Of a DNA stretch of 64,000 nucleotides, positions 40,708 to 48,449 are shown piece after piece. Position numbers and translations under genes: made by a program. How positions within the stretch are numbered: position 1 is the stretch's first letter; every line of letters starts with the position of its first letter. The notes under the pieces were generated by a model, which saw nothing but the letters and a program-made list of their open reading frames with translations, was not told the DNA's origin and did no database searches. The DNA comes from Micromonospora ureilytica (lineage in GTDB: Bacteria > Actinomycetota > Actinomycetes > Mycobacteriales > Micromonosporaceae). Location: NCBI RefSeq assembly GCF_015751765.1, contig NZ_JADOTX010000001.1:4836001-4900000 (forward strand). The letters run 5' to 3'.

Positions 40708-41111
40708 CCGACCTACGCAGCGTCGACCTGGACAACCTGGCCGAGAGCACCGGCATCCGGGTCGAGTTCTACGACCCGCTCGGCACCCGCTACGGGTTCC
40801 CCACTTTCCCCTACCACTGCGCACCCACCGGCCTGGCCACCCTGCGGCAACTCCGCGCCGCCGGCCTCCGCCCCGGAGGACACGACCCGGTCGCCCAGAT
40901 CTGTTGGCGACACCGCAAAAACAGGCGGGTCGCCTACCTCTACCGCACCGACCTCGCCAAAGCGAAGCGCACCGCCACCCCCGCGCAGCGGGAGGCCATC
41001 GCGAAAGCGCTGCTCGCTCGCCGGACTTGTCGGCACTGCGGCCAGGTGAAGCCCTACTACATCCCCCGTCGCTACGGCTGCTGCCTCGACTGCCACGGAG
41101 GCCCCCGATGA
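40704..41111 (+). CDS. Zinc-ribbon protein of the AICE replication operon, element 2
   Basis: A 135-aa ortholog of 20286-20696. It keeps FYDPLGTRYGFPTFPYHCAP and the C-terminal ribbon, here CRHCGQVKPYYIPRRYGCCLDC with an extra Cys. Nucleic-acid binding is likely; exact role unknown. Confidence 0.7.
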   Translation: MTDLRSVDLDNLAESTGIRVEFYDPLGTRYGFPTFPYHCAPTGLATLRQLRAAGLRPGGHDPVAQICWRHRKNRRVAYLYRTDLAKAKRTATPAQREAIAKALLARRTCRHCGQVKPYYIPRRYGCCLDCHGGPR

Positions 41112-41269
41112 CCGTCCTCTTCCCCTGCCCATGCGGCGACTACTACTGCGCCGACAACATCCCGCTGACCACCATCGACCGCAGCGACTGCTGCCAGTAC
41201 TGCGGCTTCTTCAACTGCGACGTCTGCGGCTGGACCGCCCTCACCCCGACAGGGGGTGACCAGCAGTGA
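41108..41269 (+). CDS. Small Cys-rich protein (53 aa), element 2
   Basis: A 53-aa protein with nine cysteines (CPCGDYYC, DCCQYC, CDVC), coupled by ATGA to the upstream gene and by GTGA to the downstream one. It takes the place of an unrelated 98-aa multi-CxxC protein in element 1, so it is an exchanged module. Probably binds zinc. Confidence 0.65.
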   Translation: MTVLFPCPCGDYYCADNIPLTTIDRSDCCQYCGFFNCDVCGWTALTPTGGDQQ

Positions 41270-41967
41270 AGCCCACCGCTGGAACCCGTCTGGAGGGCCT
41301 GGTCCTGGTCCTCATCCTCATCATCGTCGGCGGCTCCGCCGGGGCCGCCTCATTCACCCACGTCCACGACTGGACCATGGCCAACAGCCCCGACAACACC
41401 CCGGGATGGTTCGGCTGGGCCAACGCCATCATCTCCGAACTCGTCCCCATCGCCGCCCTCCTGACCATTCGCCGACGCCGCCGCACCGGCGCTCCCATCG
41501 GCTATCCGATGGTCCTGCTCATCGCCGCCGCCGGCCTCTCCCTGGCCGCACAACTCGCGGTCGCCAAGCCCGGCCCGTCCGGGTGGCTCCTGTCCGCCGT
41601 TCCCGCGTTGGCGTTCATGGCCCTGGTCAAACTCGTCCTCGCCCCCGGACCCACCGCCCAGCCCATGACAGCCCCCTCTGAGCCGGGGCAGCCGATCCGC
41701 GTCCAGGTGGCCGAGCAGGTCACCACCGAGCCGACACCACCGGCCGCCATCACCCCAGCACCCGAGCCAACCCCGGCCGTCACCGTGCCGGCCTCGGAGC
41801 CGGTCGACGTCCCCGCCCACCTGCTGCCCACTGCCCGCTTCGCGGCCGTGCAGCACGAACAGGCCACCGGTCAACCCATCACGCCCGCCGAGCTGGCCGA
41901 CCGCCTCGACGTCAGCACGGTCGTCGCCGGGAAGCTCCTCGCCACCATTCCCCGGGGTGCCCGATGA
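41266..41967 (+). CDS. SpdB/DUF2637-like membrane protein, element 2
   Basis: A 233-aa protein with four membrane segments (LEGLVLVLILIIVGGSAGA; WFGWANAIISELVPIAALL; YPMVLLIAAAGLSLAAQLAV; LLSAVPALAFMALVKLVLA), as in DUF2637 spread proteins. A Pro-rich linker and a C-terminal domain (VPAHLLPTARFAAVQHEQATGQPITPAELADRL) follow. Only the C-terminal domain is homologous to the element 1 counterpart; the membrane half is of another type. GTG 41266 overlaps the previous stop. Confidence 0.72.
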   Translation: MKPTAGTRLEGLVLVLILIIVGGSAGAASFTHVHDWTMANSPDNTPGWFGWANAIISELVPIAALLTIRRRRRTGAPIGYPMVLLIAAAGLSLAAQLAVAKPGPSGWLLSAVPALAFMALVKLVLAPGPTAQPMTAPSEPGQPIRVQVAEQVTTEPTPPAAITPAPEPTPAVTVPASEPVDVPAHLLPTARFAAVQHEQATGQPITPAELADRLDVSTVVAGKLLATIPRGAR

Positions 41968-42230
41968 CCATCGTCTTGGTCGACATCGAGCAGGTCACCC
42001 ACACCTGCCCCGCCTACCCCGACGTCCACCCGTTCGACATCCGCCGAACCCTCATCGACGTCATCCCCGGTGGTCCCTGCCGGGCACCGGTCACCATCCG
42101 CTGCGGTGACACCACCGCCCTGATCCAGTGCCGTCGGCACGAACCGGTCAAGCGCCAGTGCAGCGCCTGCCGGGTCATCGTCACCGAACGCACCATCACC
42201 ACCCGCCACCTCACCGAGGTACGCGGCTGA
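41964..42230 (+). CDS. Small conserved AICE protein upstream of rep, element 2
   Basis: An 88-aa ortholog of 21791-22054: RRTLIDVIPGGPCRAPVTIRCGDT and a CSAC pair are conserved. ATGA overlap upstream, TGATG overlap with rep. Function unknown; tight coupling suggests a role in replication control. Confidence 0.7.
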   Translation: MTIVLVDIEQVTHTCPAYPDVHPFDIRRTLIDVIPGGPCRAPVTIRCGDTTALIQCRRHEPVKRQCSACRVIVTERTITTRHLTEVRG

Positions 42231-44035
42231 TGGCCTCGACGCTGGACCTCACACCCCGGACCGCTCTGGCCCGGGGTGTGGGCTCGAACGCCGACACCAT
42301 CCCCGTCCACGACTACACCGCCGAAGGCTCCGCCTTCACCCGCGCCACCCGCCCGGACTACTTCGGATGGCTGGAACACGTCCGCGCCGCCGCCGGCTGC
42401 ACCCGACCCATCCGCCTCGCAGGAAGTCTTCTCACCGTCGAGCAGAGGACCGGCCGGGTCTTGGAGCAGCGGCACACCGACGCCATGCCGGATGCCGCGA
42501 TCTACACCGCCTGCGGCAACCGCCGCGCCACCGTCTGCCCCGCCTGCGCCCATACCTACCAACGCGACGCCTACCAACTTCTACGCGCCGGCCTTATCGG
42601 CGGCAAAGGCGTCCCCGACACGGTCACCCAGCATCCAGCGGTGTTCGCGACCTTCACCGCGCCCTCGTTCGGCAGCGTGCACGTCCGAGCGGTGAAGCGG
42701 CACACCTGCGGTAACCGGAAGCGTTGCGACTGCCGGCCCGACCCGTGCCACGCCCGCCGGGCCACCGACCCCACCGCCGGCCTCTGCCCCCACGGTCGAC
42801 CGGCCGTCTGCTGGGCCAGGCACGAGTCCGGGGACCAGGTGCTTGGGCAGCCGTTGTGCCTGGACTGCTACGGCCACACCCACCAAGTCGTGTGGAACCT
42901 CTTCTCGGGCGAACTGTGGCACCGCACCAAGCAAGCTGCGGAACGATGGCTCGCCAAACTCGCCCGCCGCCGGGGCATCCCCCGCGTCCACGTCGTCACC
43001 GCCTCCGGCAACATCCGCAAAGTCCCACCCGTGCGGCTGTCACACGGCAAGGTGGCCGAGTTCCAAGCACGCGGGGCCGTGCACTTCCACGCCCTGGTCC
43101 GCCTCGACGGCGTCCACCCCGACGACCCCACCGCCGTCATCCCACCGCCGGCCGCATTCACCGTCGCGGACCTCGACGACGCGATCCGGGCCGCCGTCGA
43201 GCAGGTCGCCTTCACCACCCCGACCCACCCCGACCAGCCCGATGGTTGGTCGATCGCTTGGGGTGACCCGGGCAAGGGCCTCGATATCCGGCCCATCAGC
43301 CTTACCGGAGACGGTGAGGTCACTGACAGCATGGTCGCGGGCTACCTTGCCAAGTACGCCACCAAAAGCACCGAGGTAACCGGGCACCGCTCCGTCAGGC
43401 TCGACGCCGACTCCATCGGCGACTACGCCGACCCCGACGGCGACCACACCGCCCGCCTCATCGACGCCTGCTGGCACACCGGCCGACCCACCAGCACCCC
43501 GGTCCCGCTGTCCCAGCGACCCCGGGACCACCGGCCCACACCAGGTTTCGGGAAGCGCTGGGATTGCCCCGACTGCGGCACCCACACCCGCTACGCCGCC
43601 TGCCCCGTCTGCGTCGCCCAGCGTCAAGCAGCCCTTGACACCGAACCGGCGGAACCAGCGACGGCCAACCCTTACGCCCGGCTGCGCCGGTGGGCGCACA
43701 TGCTCGGCTTCGGCGGCCACTTCCTCACCAAAGCCCGCCGCTACTCCGTCACCTTCCAACTCCTGCGCGACACCCGCGCCATCTACCGGCGCCACGAGCA
43801 CGAGCACCAGGCCGACGAGCAACCCGGCACCCTCCGCGCCGTCGACCACCTCGACGACGACACGACGCTCGTCCTCGGCACCCTCACCTTCGCCGGAGTC
43901 GGCTGGCACACCACCGGAGACGCACTCCTTGCCAACACCGCCGCCGCCCTCGCCCGCGAGCGACGAACCACCGGCCGCGAAGAACTCGCCCACGAACTCG
44001 GCACCACCGATCACCTGCAACCCATCGCCGCATGA
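42230..44035 (+). CDS. repSA: RepSA-like rolling-circle replication initiator, element 2
   Basis: A 601-aa initiator, close homolog of 22054-23853. HUH motif AVHFHALVRLDG, nicking Tyr in VAGYLAKYATKS, Cys clusters CGNRRATVCPACAHTYQRDAYQ and CPDCGTHTRYAACPVC. The stretch VAGYLAKYATKSTEVTGHRS and the following 60 codons are almost identical at DNA level between the two elements, hinting at gene conversion. C-terminal linker differs (EHEHQADEQPGTL). Confidence 0.9.
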   Translation: MASTLDLTPRTALARGVGSNADTIPVHDYTAEGSAFTRATRPDYFGWLEHVRAAAGCTRPIRLAGSLLTVEQRTGRVLEQRHTDAMPDAAIYTACGNRRATVCPACAHTYQRDAYQLLRAGLIGGKGVPDTVTQHPAVFATFTAPSFGSVHVRAVKRHTCGNRKRCDCRPDPCHARRATDPTAGLCPHGRPAVCWARHESGDQVLGQPLCLDCYGHTHQVVWNLFSGELWHRTKQAAERWLAKLARRRGIPRVHVVTASGNIRKVPPVRLSHGKVAEFQARGAVHFHALVRLDGVHPDDPTAVIPPPAAFTVADLDDAIRAAVEQVAFTTPTHPDQPDGWSIAWGDPGKGLDIRPISLTGDGEVTDSMVAGYLAKYATKSTEVTGHRSVRLDADSIGDYADPDGDHTARLIDACWHTGRPTSTPVPLSQRPRDHRPTPGFGKRWDCPDCGTHTRYAACPVCVAQRQAALDTEPAEPATANPYARLRRWAHMLGFGGHFLTKARRYSVTFQLLRDTRAIYRRHEHEHQADEQPGTLRAVDHLDDDTTLVLGTLTFAGVGWHTTGDALLANTAAALARERRTTGREELAHELGTTDHLQPIAA

Positions 44036-44054
44036 CTAGCTGAGGGGAGAGACC

Positions 44055-44261
44055 ATGGACAGGCTGTTGACCGTTGAGGAAGCCGCCGCGCTACTCGGGA
44101 CTACTGATCGATTTCCACGCCGGCTGATCGCTGAGCGACGAGTCGCCTTCGTCAAGCTCGGCACGCACGTCCGCATCAGAGAGAGCGTCCTCAACGCTTA
44201 CATCGCCGAATCAACCGTCGAACCGCTCTCGGTTCGCTGGCGTAACGGGGAGGTGGCGTGA
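44055..44261 (+). CDS. xis: Excisionase, element 2
   Basis: A 68-aa winged-helix protein: LLTVEEAAALLGTTDRFPRRLIAERRVAFVKLGTHVRI is the classical actinomycete Xis pattern (quoted part residues about 4-41). GGGGAGAG precedes ATG 44055. GTGA overlap with int. Sequence differs from the element 1 Xis. Confidence 0.88.
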   Translation: MDRLLTVEEAAALLGTTDRFPRRLIAERRVAFVKLGTHVRIRESVLNAYIAESTVEPLSVRWRNGEVA

Positions 44262-45406
44262 TGGCCCCTCGTAAGCGCCGGTTCGGTCGGATCCGCAAGC
44301 TGCCATCCGGGCGCTATCAGGTTCGCTACCTCGGTCCTGACGGGCTCGACCACCCTGCGCCGAGCACGTTCCGCAGCAAGGCAGAGTCGGAACGGTTCCT
44401 GAGCATCGTTGAAGCCGACATCGCCCAGGGGCGGTGGATTGCTCCGTCCGCCGGCCGGACGACGATCGGTGAGTGGGCCGAACTGTGGTTCAGTGCGGCG
44501 GAGTCAGGGTGGAAGCCCAAGACCGTGCACACCTACCGGTCGGTCCTGGACCGCCTCATCGTTCCGCACCTCGGCCGTACCCAGCTCTCGATGCTCCGAC
44601 CCATCGCCGTAAGCAAGTGGGTCGGGAAACTGTCGCAGACGCTGAGCGCCTCGCAAACGCGGCAGGCATACCGGTTGCTGGCTCAAGTCATGGCCTCGGC
44701 GGTCGACAACGGCATGATCCCATCGACTCCCTGCCGTGGTGTGCGGCTGCCCCGAATACCGGAGGCGGATCCGCGCATCCTTACCGTCGAGGATGTCGGC
44801 CGTCTGGCCGCAAACTGCGAACTCGGTGACCGGGTCCTAGTCCTGCTGTTGGCATATGGCGGGCTGCGCATCGGTGAGGCGCTACCGCTGCGCCGACGAC
44901 ACATCGACACGGCAGAGGGCCGAGTAGTCATTGCCGATGCGGTCAGCGAGTTGCCTGGCGGCCCTGTCATCGATACACCTAAGAACCACCAACGGCGGGA
45001 ACTGCTGGTGCCCGCATTCGTCGCGCAACTCGTCGAAGAGCACCTTGCCACGCTGCCCGACAACCCCGACACCTTCGCCTTCCCTGGTCGGCAGAAGCAC
45101 ACTGCCCACCGGCAGCAGAGCTACCACGGATTCCGGCGTCGCTTCGTCCAGGCCATCGCCGCCGCCGGCCTCGACGACGTGACCCCGCACGACCTGCGGG
45201 CCACCCACGCGAGCTGGGTGGCTGACTCTCACGGTGTGCTCGTTGCTGCCCGTCGGCTCGGACACGCCAACGCGAGCGTCACCACACGGCACTACGCCCG
45301 CGCGATTGACTCCCGAGATGCTGAGGTCGCCGCTCACCTGGACAACCTCGGACGGGCACGATCGGGCACGCATCGGGCACGGAAGTCGCGCAAGAGCGAA
45401 GATTGA
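44258..45406 (+). CDS. int: Tyrosine recombinase integrase, element 2
   Basis: A 382-aa pSAM2-type integrase. Arm-binding N-terminus (FGRIRKLPSGRYQVRYLGPDG), core-binding domain about 65-165, catalytic residues Arg in YGGLRIGEAL, HDLRATHAS, LGHANASVTTRHYA (His and nucleophile Tyr). GTG 44258 and ATG 44261 are consecutive; either may start. Its 3' end carries three CGGGCACG repeats. It lies 22 bp from att3 in the tRNA gene. Only distantly related to the element 1 integrase. Confidence 0.93.
   Translation: MMAPRKRRFGRIRKLPSGRYQVRYLGPDGLDHPAPSTFRSKAESERFLSIVEADIAQGRWIAPSAGRTTIGEWAELWFSAAESGWKPKTVHTYRSVLDRLIVPHLGRTQLSMLRPIAVSKWVGKLSQTLSASQTRQAYRLLAQVMASAVDNGMIPSTPCRGVRLPRIPEADPRILTVEDVGRLAANCELGDRVLVLLLAYGGLRIGEALPLRRRHIDTAEGRVVIADAVSELPGGPVIDTPKNHQRRELLVPAFVAQLVEEHLATLPDNPDTFAFPGRQKHTAHRQQSYHGFRRRFVQAIAAAGLDDVTPHDLRATHASWVADSHGVLVAARRLGHANASVTTRHYARAIDSRDAEVAAHLDNLGRARSGTHRARKSRKSED
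45353..45381 (+). repeat. Arm-type direct repeats, element 2 right end
   Basis: CGGGCACG at 45353-45360, 45363-45370 and 45374-45381, spaced 10 and 11 bp, inside the 3' end of int. The same octamer is paired at 25811/25822 near the left end. Confidence 0.55.
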
Positions 45407-45428
45407 TCGGTGATCAAGGCTCTGACCT

Positions 45429-45472
45429 GGTGCCCCCGGCAGGATTCGAACCTGCGACACACGGTTTAGGAA
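45429..45472. other. att3: right att site within tRNA-Arg
   Basis: The 44-bp core shared with att1 and att2. It covers the 3' half of the tRNA, from the T arm to the anticodon loop, plus the first bases of the CCA end. Confidence 0.9.
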
Positions 45473-45503
45473 ACCGATGCTCTATCCCCTGAGCTACGGG
45501 GGC
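45431..45503 (-). tRNA. tRNA-Arg (anticodon CCT)
   Basis: Folds as a cloverleaf: acceptor GCCCCCG/CGGGGGC, D arm GCTC...GAGC, anticodon loop TTCCTAA (CCT, reads AGG), T arm GCAGG-TTCGAAT-CCTGC, discriminator A. CCA follows directly in the DNA (45428-45430). The top pair of the anticodon stem is U-U. The 3' half is supplied by element 2; the two att remnants to the left have ACCTC instead of ACCA. Confidence 0.93.
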
Positions 45504-45830
45504 GCGAGTGGTCAGTGTAACGACCTGCGGGTCAACCCGAGTTGGCAGGGAGTGACCCGCGTTGACCTGCGCTGTCCGGCGGACCGCCCCGGCTGACTGC
45601 CAGAGGACAGCCTCAATGTGATCCCGAGTGATCTTGGTGGGCAGGGTGCAGCGGCCGGCGCGGTCGGGACGTCGGCGGTGGGGGGCCACGTACGAGGGCC
45701 TGGAAGCCGAGATCCGCCGCCGTCCGTAGAAATCCATCCGTCGATCAGCGCAGCGGCGCTGCGCTATGTCCGTTGGGTGTCGTGCACGTGCCGGGTCAAT
45801 CCGCACCCCATGGGGGCGGATGCGTGTGAC
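45504..45830. other. Chromosomal spacer upstream of tRNA-Arg
   Basis: This is the 5' side of the minus-strand tRNA gene, so its promoter should be within the first 60 bp. No coding region is supported up to the end of arsC. Confidence 0.5.
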
Positions 45831-46238
45831 TCAGGGGACGGGGATGAGGTCGGTGAGGAGTGCCTGCACCCGGGCCCGGATCTCGTCGCGGATTCCGCGA
45901 ACGGCATCGACGCCCTTGCCGGCGGGGTCGTCGAGTTTCCAGTCCTCGTAGCGCTTGCCGGGGAAGACGGGGCAGGCGTCCCCGCAGCCCATGGTGACGA
46001 TGACGTCGGACGATTCCGCGGTCGCGTACTCCAGCAGTTTCGGGGTCTGGTCGGTGATGTCGATGCCGACCTCGCGCATGGCCTGCACGGCGGCGGGGTT
46101 GACGGTGTCGGCGGGGGCGGAGCCGGCGGAGCGGACCTCGACGGTGTCGCCGGCGAGGTGGCGTAACCAGCCGGCGGCCATCTGGGAGCGGCCGGCGTTG
46201 TGGACGCAGACGAACAGGACGCTGGGCTTGTCACTCAC
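45831..46238 (-). CDS. arsC: Arsenate reductase, low-molecular-weight phosphatase type
   Basis: A 135-aa enzyme with the P-loop FVCVHNAGRSQMAAGW (Cys about 10, CX5R) and TMGCGDACPVFPGKRYEDWKLDDP, holding the two further cysteines used in thiol cascade reduction of arsenate to arsenite. GTG 46238 has AAGGGAA before it; the longer frame runs into acr3. Third gene of the minus-strand arsR-acr3-arsC unit; its product arsenite is exported by Acr3. Confidence 0.93.
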   Translation of the reverse strand: MSDKPSVLFVCVHNAGRSQMAAGWLRHLAGDTVEVRSAGSAPADTVNPAAVQAMREVGIDITDQTPKLLEYATAESSDVIVTMGCGDACPVFPGKRYEDWKLDDPAGKGVDAVRGIRDEIRARVQALLTDLIPVP

Positions 46239-46255
46239 TGTGGTTCCCTTACCGG

Positions 46256-47347
46256 TTAGGCGGATGGCGTGGACGTGAAGTAGCGGCGGCGTGCCCAGAG
46301 CGAGACGTAGACGAGTCCGACGAGGACGGGTACCTCGATCAGGGGGCCGACGACTCCGGCGAGGGCCTGGCCGGAGGTGACTCCGAAGGTGCCGATCGCG
46401 ACGGCGATGGCGAGTTCGAAGTTGTTGCCGGCGGCGGTGAACGCCAGGGTGGTGGTGCGTGCGTAGCCGAGGCCGATGGCCCGGCCGAGGGCGTAGGAGC
46501 CGGCCCACATCAGGGTGAAGTACACCAGCAGGGGCAGCGCGATGCGGACGACGTCCAGGGGCCGGCTGGTGATCGCGTCGCCCTGCAGCGCGAACAGGAT
46601 CACGATCGTGAACAGCAGCCCGTAGAGGGCGGCCGGGCCGATGCGGGGTAGGAAGCGGGCCTCATACCAGTCGCGGCCCTTGGCGCGTTCGCCGAGCCGG
46701 CGGGTGAGGTAGCCGGCGACCAGCGGGATGCCGAGGAAAATGAGTACGTTACCGGCGATGTCCCACGCTGACACGTTCAGCTCGGCCCCGGACAGCCCCA
46801 GCCATTGGGGGAGCACGGAGAGGTAGAACCAGCCGAGCAGACCGAAGGCGACAACCTGGAAAACGGAGTTGAGCGCGACCAGCACCGCCGCGGCCTCACG
46901 GTCGCCGCAGGCGAGGTCGTTCCAGATGATGACCATGGCGATGCAGCGGGCCAGACCGACGATGATCAGACCGGTGCGGTAGGCGGGCTGGTCGGCCAGG
47001 AAGATCCAGGCCAGGGCGAACATCACCGCGGGGCCGACGACCCAGTTGAGGACCAGCGAAGAGATCAACAGCCGGCGGTCGCCGGTGACGGTGTCGAGCC
47101 GGTCGTAGCGGACCTTCGCCAACACCGGGTACATCATGATCAGCAAGCCGACCGCGATCGGTAGCGAGATCCCGTCGATCTGCACCGCGTCCAGCGCGCT
47201 GTTCAGCCCGGGGATCAGGCGACCGAGGAGAAGGCCGGCGACCATCGCCAGCCCGATCCAGACCGGCAGGAACTGGTCGAGTCGGGACAGGCGGCCGACG
47301 ACGGCGCTCTCGCCCGGGTCGGTGTCAGGGGTGGTTCGGGTGCTCAC
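46256..47347 (-). CDS. acr3: Arsenite efflux transporter Acr3
   Basis: A 363-aa membrane protein with ten segments. Diagnostic motifs are PVLAKVRYD, GLARCIAMVIIWNDLACGD (Cys involved in arsenite transport) and FTAAGNNFELAIAVAIGTFG. These place it in the ACR3/ArsB-2 family of the bile acid symporter fold. GTG 47347 has GGGAG in front; the larger frame upstream covers the arsR gene in another phase. Exports As(III) across the plasma membrane. Confidence 0.95.
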   Translation of the reverse strand: MSTRTTPDTDPGESAVVGRLSRLDQFLPVWIGLAMVAGLLLGRLIPGLNSALDAVQIDGISLPIAVGLLIMMYPVLAKVRYDRLDTVTGDRRLLISSLVLNWVVGPAVMFALAWIFLADQPAYRTGLIIVGLARCIAMVIIWNDLACGDREAAAVLVALNSVFQVVAFGLLGWFYLSVLPQWLGLSGAELNVSAWDIAGNVLIFLGIPLVAGYLTRRLGERAKGRDWYEARFLPRIGPAALYGLLFTIVILFALQGDAITSRPLDVVRIALPLLVYFTLMWAGSYALGRAIGLGYARTTTLAFTAAGNNFELAIAVAIGTFGVTSGQALAGVVGPLIEVPVLVGLVYVSLWARRRYFTSTPSA

Positions 47348-47487
47348 TGGCACTCCCGTCGGTTCTCGGTCGCGTCTGTCATGCCGGGTGGGCGACGCGG
47401 GGGTGTCAAATGACGGTTGGGTGGCGGGCGCGGGGTAGTCCGCCCACGTCGCCACCGCCCTGGCCGGCCCGGGTCGCCGCCCAGGCC

Positions 47488-47865
47488 TCAGACCACGGCG
47501 GCCGGTTCGACGCTGAGCAGTCCGGCGAGCTGGCGCAGGATGGCCGGCCGGGCCCGGTAGTACACCCAGGTGCCGCGGCGTTCGGCATCGACGAGGCCGG
47601 CCTCCCGCAGCGTCTTGAGGTGGTGCGAGATCGTCGGCCCGGTCAGGTCGAACGCCGGGGTCAGGTCGCAGACGCACGCCTCCCCGCCCTTCGCCGAGGC
47701 GATCATCGACATCAGCTGCAACCGCACCGGATCGCCGAGCGCCTTGAACGCCGGCGCGAGCACCGCGGCGGTCTGCGCCGGCACCCGGCTCTGCGCCAGC
47801 GGCGGGCAGCACGGCGTGTCGGCGGTGAGGTCGATGACGGGAAGCGACCCGGCTTGCTTTGACAT
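47488..47865 (-). CDS. arsR: ArsR-family arsenite-responsive repressor (first copy)
   Basis: A 125-aa winged-helix repressor. The As(III) site is in GEACVCDLTPAFDLTGPTISHHLKTL (CxC before the recognition helix), with an extra CC near the N-terminus (TPCCPPL). ATG 47865 begins the frame, with AGAGG upstream. Probably represses its own operon (arsR-acr3-arsC); a 140-bp gap separates it from acr3. The dyad GACA-GG-TGTC at 47877 is the likely operator. Confidence 0.92.
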   Translation of the reverse strand: MSKQAGSLPVIDLTADTPCCPPLAQSRVPAQTAAVLAPAFKALGDPVRLQLMSMIASAKGGEACVCDLTPAFDLTGPTISHHLKTLREAGLVDAERRGTWVYYRARPAILRQLAGLLSVEPAAVV

Positions 47866-47876
47866 GCCTCTAGGTT

Positions 47877-47886
47877 GACAGGTGTC
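47877..47886. promoter_or_regulatory. Small dyad before arsR
   Basis: GACA-GG-TGTC, 12 bp upstream of the arsR ATG, within a stretch with TTGACA-like hexamers on the plus strand. Likely an ArsR operator overlapping the minus-strand promoter. Confidence 0.4.
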
Positions 47887-47949
47887 TAAGCAGCGTGCAA
47901 CTCTCTGATTCGACGAACGTCAAGACAGACGTCGTGGGAAGGGGTCGTC

Positions 47950-48099
47950 ATGTTCGGCGCGGCACGGCGTTCAGCGCAGGCCCGAGCGGGAGCGCGGTTC
48001 TGTGACTCCTGCGCTCGGGTGTCCACCTCGGCACAGCGGGCGCAGCGGCGCTACGACCAGGTCCGTGACACCGCCTACGCCCTGATCGGCGTCCGGTAG
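47950..48099 (+). CDS. Short protein with CxxC motif (49 aa)
   Basis: A 49-aa protein (MFGAARRSAQARAGARFCDSCARV) with a strong GGAAGGGG before ATG 47950. It has one CDSC pair and a basic C-terminus. Divergent from arsR, first in the plus-strand arsenic gene series. Family not recognised; small CxxC proteins of this size occur beside actinobacterial stress genes. Confidence 0.55.
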   Translation: MFGAARRSAQARAGARFCDSCARVSTSAQRAQRRYDQVRDTAYALIGVR

Positions 48100-48122
48100 C
48101 CCCCTGATCGAAAGGTTGTGTG

Positions 48123-48437
48123 ATGAGCTAGAACACCCAGACCGGCCCCGCGACGGCGGGCGGATTCGCCGGTGATCCGGGCGCCGCCCTGACCGTGACC
48201 GGCTCCGGTTCCTGCTGCGGCAGCCCCGCGCAGGCGGTCGGCTCGATCCTCCCGCCCGCCGGGCAGTCGCCGACGACGGGACCGTGCTGCGGCAGCCAGC
48301 AGGCCGCCGAAGCGGACACCCCGGACCGCGTCGACCCGCAAACCCTGAAGGCGATCGCCCGCCTCGTTGTCGCGACCGTCGGCCTCGCCGCTTTCGTGCC
48401 CGGTACACTTCCATCGCCAATCGGCGATAAACGATAG
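48123..48437 (+). pseudogene. Cys-rich small protein broken by an amber codon at position 3
   Basis: AAAGG lies 8 nt before ATG 48123, but the third codon is TAG (48129-48131). Beyond it, an uninterrupted frame continues to 48437 and encodes two CCGS motifs (SGSCCGSPAQ and GPCCGSQQ), then a hydrophobic helix (LKAIARLVVATVGLAAF). The CCG pattern recurs in the C-terminal tail of the ArsO-like flavoprotein downstream, pointing to arsenic binding. GTG 48195 could restart translation just before the first CCGS. Either a pseudogene, a restart, or a sequence error. Confidence 0.5.
48413..48428 (+). promoter_or_regulatory. Operator palindrome before the second arsR
   Basis: ATCGCC-AATC-GGCGAT, a perfect dyad 21 bp before the GTG of the second arsR, just downstream of a TACACT (-10-like) hexamer. 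This is typical of an autoregulated ArsR operator covering the transcription start. Confidence 0.55.
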
Positions 48438-48449
48438 AAGGGGTGGGGT

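Larger units (their letters stand above)
25659..45472 (+). mobile_element. AICE element 2 (about 19.8 kb)
   Basis: Bounded by att2 and att3, the latter inside the intact tRNA-Arg. The left half holds cargo (WXG-type pair, Fic protein, HIRAN protein, membrane proteins); the middle holds XRE and SCO3933-like regulators; the right half is the transfer/replication operon (split TraB to Rep), Xis and Int. Gene order 38809-44035 mirrors element 1. The cargo part has clearly lower GC in places (26.4-26.8, 30.5-31.7 and 33.0-33.7 kb), indicating recent acquisition. Confidence 0.88.
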
